In this document: positions 46,398-55,633 of the stretch, piece after piece | Layout: the number at the start of each line of letters is the position of its first letter | How positions within the stretch are numbered: the stretch's first letter is position 1 | Source: Gillisella taibaishanensis | GTDB lineage: Bacteria; Pseudomonadota; Alphaproteobacteria; Rhizobiales; Rhizobiaceae | Length of the DNA: 64,000 nt | Direction of reading: 5' to 3' | NCBI RefSeq assembly: GCF_001938985.1 | Contig: NZ_MKIN01000021.1 | Coordinates: forward strand, 372,001 to 436,000 | Translations under genes and position numbers: made by a program | The notes under the pieces: generated by a model | Told to the model about the DNA's origin: nothing | Database searches by the model: none | What the model saw: only the letters and a program-made list of their open reading frames with translations

Positions 46398-48364
46398 CAG
46401 AATTCCTCCCAGCTATCGGCCTTTACTGCGCTCTGCAGACCCATGGCGCGTGCAACCTGGCCGACCATGCGCCGTGCCGGCGACGCAGCCGGGCGATGCT
46501 GGGCATCGGCCGCGACAGGCCTTTTTGCAACGGCACCGGCGAAGGCTGGGCGGCCTGCCGATATGGACTGGCCGTTGCCGAGCTCGAACTGGGAGATCAG
46601 ATCGCGCAAACGGCTGGCTTCTGAGGCAAGCGAGGAGCTGGCCGCCGTCGACTGCTCGACCATGGCAGCATTCTGCTGGGTCACCTGGTCCATCTGGTTG
46701 ACGGCGGTATTGACTTCCGCGAGGCCGACAGACTGTTCACGCGACGAAATCGCGATGGCATCAAGCTGTGTATTGATGGTGACGACATGGGTCTCGATCG
46801 CCTTCAGCGCTTCGCCAGTTGCCCGCACCAGCATGACACCATTGCTGACCTCGTTGGCCGAATTACGGATCAGCTCCTTGATTTCCTTTGCCGCCTGGGC
46901 CGAGCGTTGTGCTAGTTCACGCACTTCTTGGGCCACGACCGCAAAGCCCTTGCCCGCTTCGCCAGCACGGGCGGCTTCAACACCGGCGTTCAGCGCCAGC
47001 AGATTAGTCTGGAAGGCAATCTCGTCGATGACGCCGATAATGTTGGAGATCTGGCTCGACGACTGTTCGATGCGCTGCATGGCATCGACGGCATTGGACA
47101 CGACTTCGCCGGACTGGCGGGCAGACTGATTGGCTTCGGCCGCCATATGCCGGGCTTCTTCGGCGCGCTTCGAAGAGTTGGCGACATTGGTGGTGATCTG
47201 GTCGAGTGCGGCGGCGGTTTCCTCAAGCGAGGCTGCCTGCTGCTCTGTGCGCTTCGACAGATCTTCCGCCGCCTGGCTGATTTCACGCGAACCGCTATCG
47301 ATCGAACCGGTGGCATCGGCAACCGATGACAGCGTTTCGCAGAGCTGGCCAACTGCGGCATTGAAGTCGTTGCGCAGGCTTTCGAATTCAGTCGCAAAGG
47401 GCTGGTTCAGGCGGAAGCGCAGATCGCCATTGGACAAATGCTTCAGACCATCGGCAAGACCGGACGTGGCCTGAGCCATCTCTTCCGCCCGCTTGCGATC
47501 GAGTTCGGCCACACGGGCCCGCTCTGCTTCGCTCATGTTGCGAATGCTTTCGGCTTCGCGCTCCAGTTCCTTGGCACGCAGGCCGTTATCCTTGAAGACC
47601 TGCACGGCCTTGGCCATGCCGCCGACTTCGTCGCGGCGCTCCGTGCCCTCAATGTCGACCGTCAGATCGCCATCGGCGAGCGTACGCATCGTCGTTTCCA
47701 TCTTGCGGATCGGCAGAACCAGCCACTTGCGGATCACAAAGAAGCCGATAGCCAGCACGATCACGAGACCGGCGATAATAGTGGCAACGGTCACCGTGGC
47801 CGCATGGGTCGAAACCAAAGTCAGTTCATTGCTCTTGCGATCGGTGGAATCATTGAAGTCATTGACCAGCTTGCTGAATTTCGGCGTAATTGCCTTGAAG
47901 GCCGGCTGACATTCCTGGATGAACAGGTTTTGAGCCTGCTGAACCTGAGCATCCGAATTGCCGCTCTTGCCCTGCGTGATCGTGTTCTTGCAGGCGCCAT
48001 CCAGAATGCTCAAGCCCTCGGACTTGATAGAGACCAGATCTGTACTTGTGGGAGCGGCCGCAATCGCGGCATCCATGAATTTTGCGAAGGAATTCCGCGA
48101 CTGCGCAATTTCCGCTTCCGCACTGTCATTGTCCTTGTCGGAACGAGCGATCGTCAGTTCGGCAATAGCCGTGCGCGCGCCCTGAAGGTTGCGGTTCGCA
48201 CGAGACACCGCTGTCGCAGCAGTAGCATCGTGATCAAGAAGATCACCATAAGACGAGTCGATATCTAGAATACGTACGCCAGCATATCCGGCAACGCCGA
48301 GGGCGAAGACCCCGAACAGCGCCATGATGGTTAAAAATTTGCCTATAATTGGGAGGTTTTTCAT
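46397..48364 (-). CDS. Methyl-accepting chemotaxis protein
   Basis: The ATG at 48364 gives 655 residues beginning [10 protein letters not shown], matching the receptor at 18.8-20.9 kb. It has an N-terminal helix (about 8-30), a periplasmic four-helix domain (about 31-185) and a second helix (about 187-210). HAMP segments and the signalling hairpin with [20 protein letters not shown] follow. It ends in SWEEF, a CheR/CheB tether. An upstream extension of 45 codons is open but has no ribosome site and spoils the signal anchor. The ligand is unknown; the ligand domain differs clearly from its paralogue, while the cytoplasmic part is nearly the same. Confidence 0.93.
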   Translation of the reverse strand: MKNLPIIGKFLTIMALFGVFALGVAGYAGVRILDIDSSYGDLLDHDATAATAVSRANRNLQGARTAIAELTIARSDKDNDSAEAEIAQSRNSFAKFMDAAIAAAPTSTDLVSIKSEGLSILDGACKNTITQGKSGNSDAQVQQAQNLFIQECQPAFKAITPKFSKLVNDFNDSTDRKSNELTLVSTHAATVTVATIIAGLVIVLAIGFFVIRKWLVLPIRKMETTMRTLADGDLTVDIEGTERRDEVGGMAKAVQVFKDNGLRAKELEREAESIRNMSEAERARVAELDRKRAEEMAQATSGLADGLKHLSNGDLRFRLNQPFATEFESLRNDFNAAVGQLCETLSSVADATGSIDSGSREISQAAEDLSKRTEQQAASLEETAAALDQITTNVANSSKRAEEARHMAAEANQSARQSGEVVSNAVDAMQRIEQSSSQISNIIGVIDEIAFQTNLLALNAGVEAARAGEAGKGFAVVAQEVRELAQRSAQAAKEIKELIRNSANEVSNGVMLVRATGEALKAIETHVVTINTQLDAIAISSREQSVGLAEVNTAVNQMDQVTQQNAAMVEQSTAASSSLASEASRLRDLISQFELGNGQSISAGRPAFAGAVAKRPVAADAQHRPAASPARRMVGQVARAMGLQSAVKADSWEEF

Positions 48365-48519
48365 TGAACAGGTCCGGGGGTTGTTTGTTTCCGGCGCGAT
48401 AAAGCTCCACTTACCTGTTTGTTCCCCGGTCGATATTGTTATACTTAATAGTTTGTGTACAATATCGATACAGCGATATAAGAAGATTTTCGTGTACATC
48501 TATCGTAATACACGCCCCT

Positions 48520-48545
48520 CTCGCCGCCTTCAATGAGGCGGCGAG
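48520..48545. terminator. Hairpin between the epimerase and chemoreceptor genes
   Basis: A 10-bp perfect stem (48520-48529 with 48536-48545, CTCGCCGCCT and complement) has a TCAATG loop, 20 bp past the epimerase stop. There is no T-run. Confidence 0.5.
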
Positions 48546-48564
48546 TTACTTCGCTAATTTCAAC

Positions 48565-49473
48565 TCAACGATTAACGTATTTCCGCCAGGAATGCGCTTC
48601 CTCGAAGCCCAGGACTTCCCGGATCTTGCGGTTGGACAGTGGCGATTCCCGGTCGCCCATCTCCCTGGTAACAGGCGTATCCGGGCAATAGGTGGCCAGG
48701 AATTCCCGGGTCGGCAGATCTGCGGTGATGGTATCGTTGACGGCATTGAAGACCTGGAAGCCGAGACCATCCTTTTCGATGCACAGATGCACGATCTCGC
48801 CGAGATCACGAGCGTCAATATAGCTCCAGGCATTGCGCTTGCGTGACATCGGATTGTCAAGATAGCCAGGAAAGTTGGCATAGTCCTGCGGCTCGATCAC
48901 ATTGCCGATGCGCAGCGCGTAGATGTCGGCCTTGTAGCGCATGGCAAAGGCGCGCGCGGTCTTCTCATTGCAGACCTTCGACAGGCCATAGCTGTCCATC
49001 GGATCGACATCATAATCCTCCTCGAGCGGAAAGGAATGGAAGTCCTTGTCGCCTTCGGCGAAGCAGACGCCATAAGTGGTTTCGCTCGACGCGATGATCA
49101 CCTTTCGCACACCGAGCTTCATCGCGGCTTCGATGACGTTATAGGTGCCGATCACATTGGCTGAAAATGTGCTGTTGTCAGGCTCGATCATCACCCGGGG
49201 GATGGCGGCAAAATGCACCACGGCATCAGGCGCCGATGGAGGGGCGCCATGGTCGTAACCGTCGAAGCCGAAATGGGTGGTCATCGCGTTGAAGACCTGG
49301 CCGCTGTCGGTAATGTCAGTGATCAGCGTGTTGACGCCAGGGTGATCGAACGGCTTCAGGTCGAGGTTGAGGACCGAGTAGCCCTTGTCCAGAAGATGTG
49401 GGACGGCGTGGCGCCCCGCCTTGCCGGTGCCGCCAGTAAAGACGATACGTTTACTATTGTTGGGTTTGCTCAT
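48565..49473 (-). CDS. NAD-dependent epimerase/dehydratase (extended SDR)
   Basis: The ATG at 49473 follows AAGGAGG at ideal spacing, so the 19 codons further upstream are not used. The 302-residue protein has the NAD loop FTGGTGKAGRH, the active-site ASSETTYG and the YGLSK catalytic Tyr-Lys pair of extended short-chain dehydrogenases. VVHFAAIP is the usual cofactor-contact strand. Members act on nucleotide sugars or sugar acids (for example epimerases and uronate dehydrogenases). The neighbours give no clue to the substrate. It appears monocistronic. Confidence 0.85.
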   Translation of the reverse strand: MSKPNNSKRIVFTGGTGKAGRHAVPHLLDKGYSVLNLDLKPFDHPGVNTLITDITDSGQVFNAMTTHFGFDGYDHGAPPSAPDAVVHFAAIPRVMIEPDNSTFSANVIGTYNVIEAAMKLGVRKVIIASSETTYGVCFAEGDKDFHSFPLEEDYDVDPMDSYGLSKVCNEKTARAFAMRYKADIYALRIGNVIEPQDYANFPGYLDNPMSRKRNAWSYIDARDLGEIVHLCIEKDGLGFQVFNAVNDTITADLPTREFLATYCPDTPVTREMGDRESPLSNRKIREVLGFEEAHSWRKYVNR

Positions 49474-49588
49474 GTCATCCTCCTTCGTGAGCGAACGCGC
49501 TGAAGCGCCGCAGTCATCGCGATTGACCAAGATAGGGCGCTGTCAACAAAAGTGGATGACGGCGCGCCATCGTTCCCGCAGCCGTTAC

Positions 49589-49620
49589 AGCATCGGCCCG
49601 AACAGTTGTTCAGGCCGATG
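49589..49620. terminator. Long palindromic hairpin between the epimerase and the hybrid kinase
   Basis: GCATCGGCC (49589-49597) pairs with GGCCGATGC (49612-49620), and an inner GAAC/GTTC stem closes on AGTT. It lies 31 bp past the kinase stop. It could be a terminator or one of the short palindromic elements common between rhizobial genes. No T-run follows. Confidence 0.5.
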
Positions 49621-49650
49621 CTTAAGAGATCGAAGGGGAAACGAAGCGTT

Positions 49651-52600
49651 TCAGCCGCCGGATGCCGGAAGTACATCCGCCGCCCGGCGCACCGTCGAGA
49701 CCAGTTGGTCAGCGCCGTAGGGCTTTACGAGAGTGCTGGCTGCCGTATCACCGCCGACCGACGCTGCATCGCCGGTGGCATAGACGATGGCGATGGAAGG
49801 ACGAACCTGCCTTGCCCGTACCGCTAGATCCGGTCCCGACATGCCCGGCAGGTTGACGTCTGTCACGACGACATCGATCGCCATGGCATCCAACGCGGTC
49901 ATTGCCTGTTCGGCGCTGCCGACATCGATCACCAGGAAGCCTGCATCCTGCAGGATTTCTGCCGTATCCATCCGGATCAGCGCATCGTCCTCCACCAGAA
50001 GCACCGTCACCGGAGACCGGGCCGAAATTTTCTGATCCTCGATGGACTCAATCATGATCTCCGGCTGAACCGGCTGTTGGCGCGCACCCTGGCGCTGTCG
50101 CTGATTGGCAAGCACATGCCGGAATTTCCGCGCCAGCGCTTCCTTCGTATAGGGCTTGGACAGAAGCTCCACTCCGGCATCGAGCTTGCCGCCGTGGACG
50201 ATGGAGTTTTCCGTATAGCCTGATGTGAAAAGCACGGCGAGGTTCGGCAGCCGCTCGCGCGCCTTGCGCGCCAATTCCGGGCTCTTCAGAGTGCCCGGCA
50301 TGATAACGTCGGTGAACAGAATGTCGATGGGGATGCCGCTTTCGATCACGCTGAGCGCGCTTGCGGCATCCACAGCCTTCAAGACGCGGTAACCGAGATC
50401 GGTCAGCAGCGCCACGACCGTGTCGCGCACGGCCTCATCGTCCTCTACGACAAGCACGGTCTCGGTGCCACCGGAGATGGGGCCGGTATCGAGAACGACT
50501 TCAACATCCTCGGCCTGCATGGCGCGCGGCATGTAGAGCCGGATCGTGGTGCCATGACCCACCTCGGAATAGATCTTAACATGACCGCCCGACTGTTTGA
50601 CGAAGCCGTAGACCATGGACAGTCCAAGACCGGACCCCTTGCCTTCCGCCTTGGTGGAAAAGAACGGTTCAAACACCTTGTCAATGATCTCGGGCGACAT
50701 GCCGCAACCGGTATCGGTGACGGCCAGCATCACATATTGGCCGGCAACCACTTCGTCATGGCTTGCGGCATAGGCATCATCAAGATGCACGTTGGCGAGT
50801 TCGATCGTCAGCTTGCCGATGCCGTCCATGGCATCGCGGGCATTGATGGCGAGATTGAGCAAGGCATTTTCGATCTGGGCGGGATCGATAAACGTGTTCC
50901 ACAGGCTTCCGGCAAACACCGTCTCCAACTGGATCGCCTCACCGATCGCCCGCCGCAGCATATCGTCCATGGCCTGGATGAACCGGCTGATATTGACGAC
51001 CTTGGGCTCAAGCGCCTGGCGCCGGCCAAAGGCCAGCAACTGACTGGCAAGCTTGGACCCGCGCGAGACACCAGCCATGGCATTCGCCACCCGGGTTTCT
51101 GCCCGGTCATTGCCGGCGACATCCTTCAGCAGCAACTGCAGATTACCCGAGATAACCTGCAGCAGATTGTTGAAATCATGGGCGACGCCGCCCGTCAGTT
51201 TACCGACGGTTTCCATCTTCTGCGCCTGGGCAAGCTTCGCTTCCGCATGTCGCCGCTCGGCGATTTCGGCAACGACGCGGGCTTCCAGCGTTTCATTCAG
51301 GTGGCGCAACTGCTCTTCGGCCTGCTCACGATAACGCACCTGGTGGGCCAGCGTCTCGGCTTGCTGACGCAAGGACGCTTCGGCCGCGCGCTGATGGGTA
51401 ATATCGGTGTGAACGCCGACCCACTCGATGATCTCGCCGTCATCGTCGAGCAAAGGCAGCGCCCGAACGGCGAATTGCCGCCACTCGCCATCGGCGCGGC
51501 GCACTCTCTGTTCGTCAACGAACATGGTTTTGGTCGCCAAGGCCTGCTCCCAGGTCTTGATTGAGTTCTGGACGTCATCAGGATGCAGCGCCTGCGACCA
51601 GCCATAGCCCTGATACTCGGCCTGGGTCTGGCCGGTCAGAGCCGACCAGCCGGCTTGCTCGCCCTCCATCCGGCCATCCGCTCCATTTGTCCAGAGAATG
51701 CCGTGGACGGCATCCATGGCGGTGCGGAAGCGGCGATTGGACAGCCTCAATGCTGCCTCTCGGCTCGCATGATCATGCATGTCGATGCACAGGATATGGA
51801 CGCCCGGGATTGATCCATCCGCGTCGACATGCGGAACGTAGCGGATCTCCAGCTGGTGTTCAGAGCCATCGCTACGGGGCATGACTGCTTGTGATGAGAA
51901 ACTTTCGCCAGCCAGGCCGCGATCGATCGCCTCACGGCGGCCTTCATAAGCGCCCTCGCCTAGCACCTCGCGCACATGCCGACCGATCATCCATTCGGGG
52001 TCGATGCCGAACCAGTCGCGATAGGTGGCATTGGCAAAGCGGTAGCAATGGTCACGATCAACATAGGCGACCAGCATCGGCATGGCGTCGGTCACCCGGC
52101 GCAATTCTTCTTCGCGCGAGGCCAGCTGCCTTTCGATCGAGATGCGCGCGCTGTTGTCGACGATGGTGCACATCACACCGCCGACCTTGGCATCGGCATC
52201 ATAGACCGGCGTGTAAAACAGATCGAGGAACAGCTTTTGCGGCCCCTCCGGGCGGTTGAGCACGATAGGCTGATCACGATAGAATACGGTTTCGCCTCGA
52301 AGACCTGCCTCAAGGATGGGCCGGTTCCAATCCCAGACCTCGGGAAAGGCGACGGCCACCGGCATGCCAAGCGCGCTGGGATGCCGGTCATGCGCAATGG
52401 TGCTATAGGCATCGTTATAGATCATGATGTGGTCATTGCCCCACATCAGCACGGTCGCAACAGGCGAATTGACGATATTGGCCACTGTCGCCCGCAGCTC
52501 GCCCGACCAGGAGCAGAAGGGACCGAGGCCCGACTTGGTCCAGTCAAAATTACGAATCAGCTCGCCGCAAACCCCTCCGGCCTTTGGCCATTCGGTTTTG

Positions 52601-52773
52601 CGCAGTGGGGCCTTCGGTCCGTCGCCATCGCGCATCTGCGCCAGAGCCGCAGCCACAACCTCGCCTGCGTCGGCAAAGGTCCCGGACGCCAGGCAGCCAT
52701 TGATAAAACCCTCGAGTTCAGGGGTAAGCGACAGGGTGCGGGATTTGCTATTTGCCATGGAATTTCGTGACAT
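49651..52773 (-). CDS. Hybrid sensor histidine kinase with ParD-like N-terminus, PAS domains and two receivers
   Basis: The product has about 1040 residues from the ATG at 52773. Residues about 12-50 (TLSLTPELEGFINGCLASG, then AGEVVAAALAQM) read like a ParD-type antitoxin ribbon-helix-helix segment. A PAS-like sensor follows (about 65-220), then two PAS domains (about 225-345 and 350-475). A coiled coil and HisKA follow, with the phospho-His in GGVAHDFNNLLQVISGNL. HATPase boxes (AINARDAMDG, DTGCGM, GSGLGLSMVYG) and two receivers with Asp in LFTDVIMPG and VVTDVNLPGMSG complete it. No membrane span is seen, so it senses cytoplasmic signals. Starts at 52773 and 52758 are both possible. No output domain is linked. 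Confidence 0.88.
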   Translation of the reverse strand: MSRNSMANSKSRTLSLTPELEGFINGCLASGTFADAGEVVAAALAQMRDGDGPKAPLRKTEWPKAGGVCGELIRNFDWTKSGLGPFCSWSGELRATVANIVNSPVATVLMWGNDHIMIYNDAYSTIAHDRHPSALGMPVAVAFPEVWDWNRPILEAGLRGETVFYRDQPIVLNRPEGPQKLFLDLFYTPVYDADAKVGGVMCTIVDNSARISIERQLASREEELRRVTDAMPMLVAYVDRDHCYRFANATYRDWFGIDPEWMIGRHVREVLGEGAYEGRREAIDRGLAGESFSSQAVMPRSDGSEHQLEIRYVPHVDADGSIPGVHILCIDMHDHASREAALRLSNRRFRTAMDAVHGILWTNGADGRMEGEQAGWSALTGQTQAEYQGYGWSQALHPDDVQNSIKTWEQALATKTMFVDEQRVRRADGEWRQFAVRALPLLDDDGEIIEWVGVHTDITHQRAAEASLRQQAETLAHQVRYREQAEEQLRHLNETLEARVVAEIAERRHAEAKLAQAQKMETVGKLTGGVAHDFNNLLQVISGNLQLLLKDVAGNDRAETRVANAMAGVSRGSKLASQLLAFGRRQALEPKVVNISRFIQAMDDMLRRAIGEAIQLETVFAGSLWNTFIDPAQIENALLNLAINARDAMDGIGKLTIELANVHLDDAYAASHDEVVAGQYVMLAVTDTGCGMSPEIIDKVFEPFFSTKAEGKGSGLGLSMVYGFVKQSGGHVKIYSEVGHGTTIRLYMPRAMQAEDVEVVLDTGPISGGTETVLVVEDDEAVRDTVVALLTDLGYRVLKAVDAASALSVIESGIPIDILFTDVIMPGTLKSPELARKARERLPNLAVLFTSGYTENSIVHGGKLDAGVELLSKPYTKEALARKFRHVLANQRQRQGARQQPVQPEIMIESIEDQKISARSPVTVLLVEDDALIRMDTAEILQDAGFLVIDVGSAEQAMTALDAMAIDVVVTDVNLPGMSGPDLAVRARQVRPSIAIVYATGDAASVGGDTAASTLVKPYGADQLVSTVRRAADVLPASGG

Positions 52774-52882
52774 GCTCAACTACCCGTGTCAACAAATGTC
52801 GGATCGGACCACCGGCATGGGTCATTTTCAATGCGTTTCATGACTGGTCCCTCGCCGGTTTCGATTGCTCCTGATATCGGTT

Positions 52883-53989
52883 ATGCTTGCGCAACCGGAT
52901 CAATTCTGCTCCACGACCAGGCACTATCCTGGAGAAAGCCCGCTCGATGATCGCTCCCGCCTGCTGCGGATCCGCCGCTTGACCGTCCCGTCGCTTGCAG
53001 CCCTCGGCTGGGCCGACTTTTTTGCCGATCAACTCACCCCCGAGGATGAAGGGTTGGTGCCCCGGCGGGTCGCCGCGGTGCACCGTGCCCGTGTCGACGT
53101 TATTGATGCCGACGGTCTCAAGGATCTCGTCCTGCCTCATAAAAGCAGTACGGCCGATTTCGCGGTCGGCGACTGGGTCCTCGTTGATGCTGCGACCGAC
53201 GCTTTCGTGCGCCTTCTGGAGCGCCGGACGGTCTTCCAACGGCGCACCGAAGGCCGTCATGGTCAACAGTTGGCGGCAGCCAATGTCGACACGCTGTTCA
53301 TCGTCACGTCCTGCAATGCAGATTTCAATCCCGCTCGGCTGGAACGCTATCTTGTCATGGCGAATCAATCGGGCGCGGACCCGGTGCTGGTCCTGACCAA
53401 GGCCGATATCGCCGACGACAGGGAAACCTATATTGCGCAGGCAGAGAGCCTGCAGCGCGGCGTGCCGGTTATCATCGTCAACGCCCGCGCCCCGGATGCC
53501 GCCGCCATGCTGGCTCCATTCTGCGGGGTGGGCAAGACCGTCGCCCTCGTCGGTTCGTCCGGCGTCGGAAAATCGACGCTCGTCAATACCCTTGCCGGGC
53601 TTCAACCCGAGACCGAACAGAAGACCGGCGGTATCCGCGAACACGACGCCAAGGGCCGGCACACCACTACGGCGCGCTCGCTGCACGCCATCGCAGGCGG
53701 CGGCTGGGTTATCGACACACCAGGAATCCGCACGCTCTATGTCAGCGACGTCACCGATGGCCTCGATACGTTGTTCAGCGAAATTACCGATCTTGCCCCC
53801 CTTTGTCGCTTCCGCGACTGCACCCATGTCCACGAACCCGGCTGTGCCGTCCAGGCCGCGATTTCTGCTGGCACGCTCGCGCCCGAACGACTGGAGCGCT
53901 GGCGCATACTGTCTGCTGAAAGCCGAGAACGTACACCGGTTGCAACCGGCCCGCGCGGCAACAAGACATTTCGCAAGTCCAAGCGCTGA
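52883..53989 (+). CDS. rsgA: Ribosome small-subunit-dependent GTPase RsgA
   Basis: The product has about 368 residues. After an N-terminal OB-fold (about 20-115) comes a circularly permuted GTPase: G4 (LTKAD) precedes G1 (GSSGVGKST) and G3 (DTPG). A C-terminal zinc-binding CRFRDCTHVHEPGC motif is present. This order and zinc motif are specific to RsgA/YjeQ, which tests late 30S subunits. The start is uncertain: the ATG at 52883 lacks a good ribosome site, and a TTG at 52980 would match the usual LTVPSLAALGW start. A 9-bp hairpin follows. Confidence 0.9.
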   Translation: MLAQPDQFCSTTRHYPGESPLDDRSRLLRIRRLTVPSLAALGWADFFADQLTPEDEGLVPRRVAAVHRARVDVIDADGLKDLVLPHKSSTADFAVGDWVLVDAATDAFVRLLERRTVFQRRTEGRHGQQLAAANVDTLFIVTSCNADFNPARLERYLVMANQSGADPVLVLTKADIADDRETYIAQAESLQRGVPVIIVNARAPDAAAMLAPFCGVGKTVALVGSSGVGKSTLVNTLAGLQPETEQKTGGIREHDAKGRHTTTARSLHAIAGGGWVIDTPGIRTLYVSDVTDGLDTLFSEITDLAPLCRFRDCTHVHEPGCAVQAAISAGTLAPERLERWRILSAESRERTPVATGPRGNKTFRKSKR

Positions 53990-54021
53990 AATCTGCCGCA
54001 GCGTCCGGCGACCCCACGACG

Positions 54022-54048
54022 CCTCAGTGTTTGATGGAGACACTGAGG
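54022..54048 (+). terminator. Hairpin after rsgA
   Basis: CCTCAGTGT (54022-54030) pairs with ACACTGAGG (54040-54048) over a 9-nt loop and is followed by TATTATAG. It lies between convergent rsgA and the receiver gene. Confidence 0.5.
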
Positions 54049-54100
54049 TATTATAGCCTTATCAGCGCATGCCGGAGGCGAAGCCGGCTCTGACTTTGCC

Positions 54101-54514
54101 TCAGTTATTATGTCTCGCGGGTGCCATAACAAGGCTTGGCGGAGGCCGCACGCCATAGTCGCCCCGCAGTCGGCGCCCGATGTAATCGAGAGCATTCTGA
54201 AGGCCGTTCATCGTGTACGGTTTTTCGATCGCTCCGACAGCACCGACGAAATCCTCCGGGATGCGTTTCAAATTACCCGTGACGAACACATAGGGTATGC
54301 CGCGTTCCGCGAGGTGACGGCCAACATCGATGCCGGACGGTCCATCGACCAGATGCACATCGACAAAGGCAAATTCCGGCTGTTCTTTATCGATAATGCC
54401 GATCGCCTCATCGCGGCTCATTGCCTGGCCAACAACATCGTGGCCGGCCGCTTCCACTTCCGCTTCCAACTCGAGCGCGAGAAGTGCCTCGTCTTCGACG
54501 ATCATAATTTTCAA
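54101..54514 (-). CDS. lovR: Single-domain response regulator (LovR-like)
   Basis: This is a 137-residue receiver domain with no output domain. It has the acidic pair in VEDEALLALE, phospho-Asp in FAFVDVHLVDG, Thr in VFVTGN and Lys in IEKPY. A TTG start at 54514 with GGAG six bases upstream gives MKIMIVEDE; an ATG three codons later is possible. It lies 12 bp downstream of the LOV kinase gene in the same operon. In Caulobacter the similar LovR acts with LovK to tune the general stress pathway, probably as a phosphate sink. Assignment is by domain form and gene order. Confidence 0.85.
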   Translation of the reverse strand: MKIMIVEDEALLALELEAEVEAAGHDVVGQAMSRDEAIGIIDKEQPEFAFVDVHLVDGPSGIDVGRHLAERGIPYVFVTGNLKRIPEDFVGAVGAIEKPYTMNGLQNALDYIGRRLRGDYGVRPPPSLVMAPARHNN

Positions 54515-54526
54515 GGTCTGCTCCGC

Positions 54527-55633
54527 TCAATTATCGACCATCAGGGTGACGCGCACGATCGTCTGCCGCCCTTCGATGGTCCGTTCCAGTTTCGCATTTA
54601 CCTGGCGAAGACAGGTTTCCAGCATAAGGCGGCCGAAGTCGTCCTCCTCACTGTTGACAGGCACCGGCTCGGTCGTGTCGCGCACTTCGATCACGAAATG
54701 ACCGTTTGGCTGCTTGACGCTCAAGTGGATTTCGCCGCCGCCATCGCTCAGGCCCCGGCGCACCGGGTCGCCAACCAGTTCGTTGACGATCAGCGCCAAG
54801 GGCGATGCCTTCACGGCGGGCACGAAGACCGGGGAAAGGTCCATGGTAATAACGATGTCATCCCGCTTCAGAGCGCTGACGATATCAACCACCAGTTCAC
54901 GGGCAAAATCCGCCACGTCAAACCGGCCGACGTCATGTGACGTAAAAAGCTTGCGCTGCACGGTGCTGAGCGCCTCAACACGGTTCAACACGGAGCGCAG
55001 CGTGTGGCGCACGGTGTCGTCAGTGGACATGCGCGCCTGCAGCTTGACGATCGAGGCAATGGTCAAAAGGTTGTTCTTGACGCGATGATCTACCTCATGG
55101 ACAAGCGTGGTTTTAGCTTCTAGCGCATCAACCAGATCCTGGGTACGCTGCGCAACGGCCGCCTCCGCTTCCTGCTTGGCGGACGCCAGTTGCACTTCCT
55201 TGCTTTTCACATCGGTTACGTCGAGCTGGGAGGCAAAGAAATAGATTACTTCGTTATTCCTGTCGCGTACCGGGCTGATGTACAGCGCGTTCCAGAAGGT
55301 CGACCCATCCTTGCGGTAGTTCAGAATATTGACGGAAATATCGCGCTGCTCGTCGATGGCCGATCGGATCTTTGCCACCGACTCCGGATCTGTATTCGGC
55401 CCTTGCAGGAAGCGACAATTGCGCCCGGTCAGCTCTTCCGGCGGATAGCCTGTCAGGTCGCTAAAGGCGCCGTTGGAGAAAATGATCGGATTATCATGCT
55501 GCCGGGGATCGGTGATGATCATCGGCATACGGGTAGCCTTGAAAGCGGCGGCGAATGGATCTTCGGAAGCATGTTCGGCCAGAAGTCTTCGCCCGGCATC
55601 CTCGGCGTCGCGTCTAGCGGAACTGTCAGTCAT
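54527..55633 (-). CDS. lovK: LOV-domain blue-light histidine kinase (LovK-like)
   Basis: This 368-residue protein is the same length as Caulobacter LovK. A LOV photoreceptor domain spans about residues 25-140. It has Cys73 in GRNCRFLQGPNTD, the flavin-adduct residue, and the flavin-contacting Asn/Gln in NYRKDG, FWNAL and FFASQLDVT. A short coiled coil leads to a HisKA_2-type phosphoacceptor, His183 in VDHRVKNNLL. The ATPase part is odd: the N-box reads NELVGDPVRR where TNA is usual, and Gly-rich boxes are not visible. An exact EcfG promoter lies 30 bp before the ATG, and a receiver gene follows. Confidence 0.9.
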   Translation of the reverse strand: MTDSSARRDAEDAGRRLLAEHASEDPFAAAFKATRMPMIITDPRQHDNPIIFSNGAFSDLTGYPPEELTGRNCRFLQGPNTDPESVAKIRSAIDEQRDISVNILNYRKDGSTFWNALYISPVRDRNNEVIYFFASQLDVTDVKSKEVQLASAKQEAEAAVAQRTQDLVDALEAKTTLVHEVDHRVKNNLLTIASIVKLQARMSTDDTVRHTLRSVLNRVEALSTVQRKLFTSHDVGRFDVADFARELVVDIVSALKRDDIVITMDLSPVFVPAVKASPLALIVNELVGDPVRRGLSDGGGEIHLSVKQPNGHFVIEVRDTTEPVPVNSEEDDFGRLMLETCLRQVNAKLERTIEGRQTIVRVTLMVDN

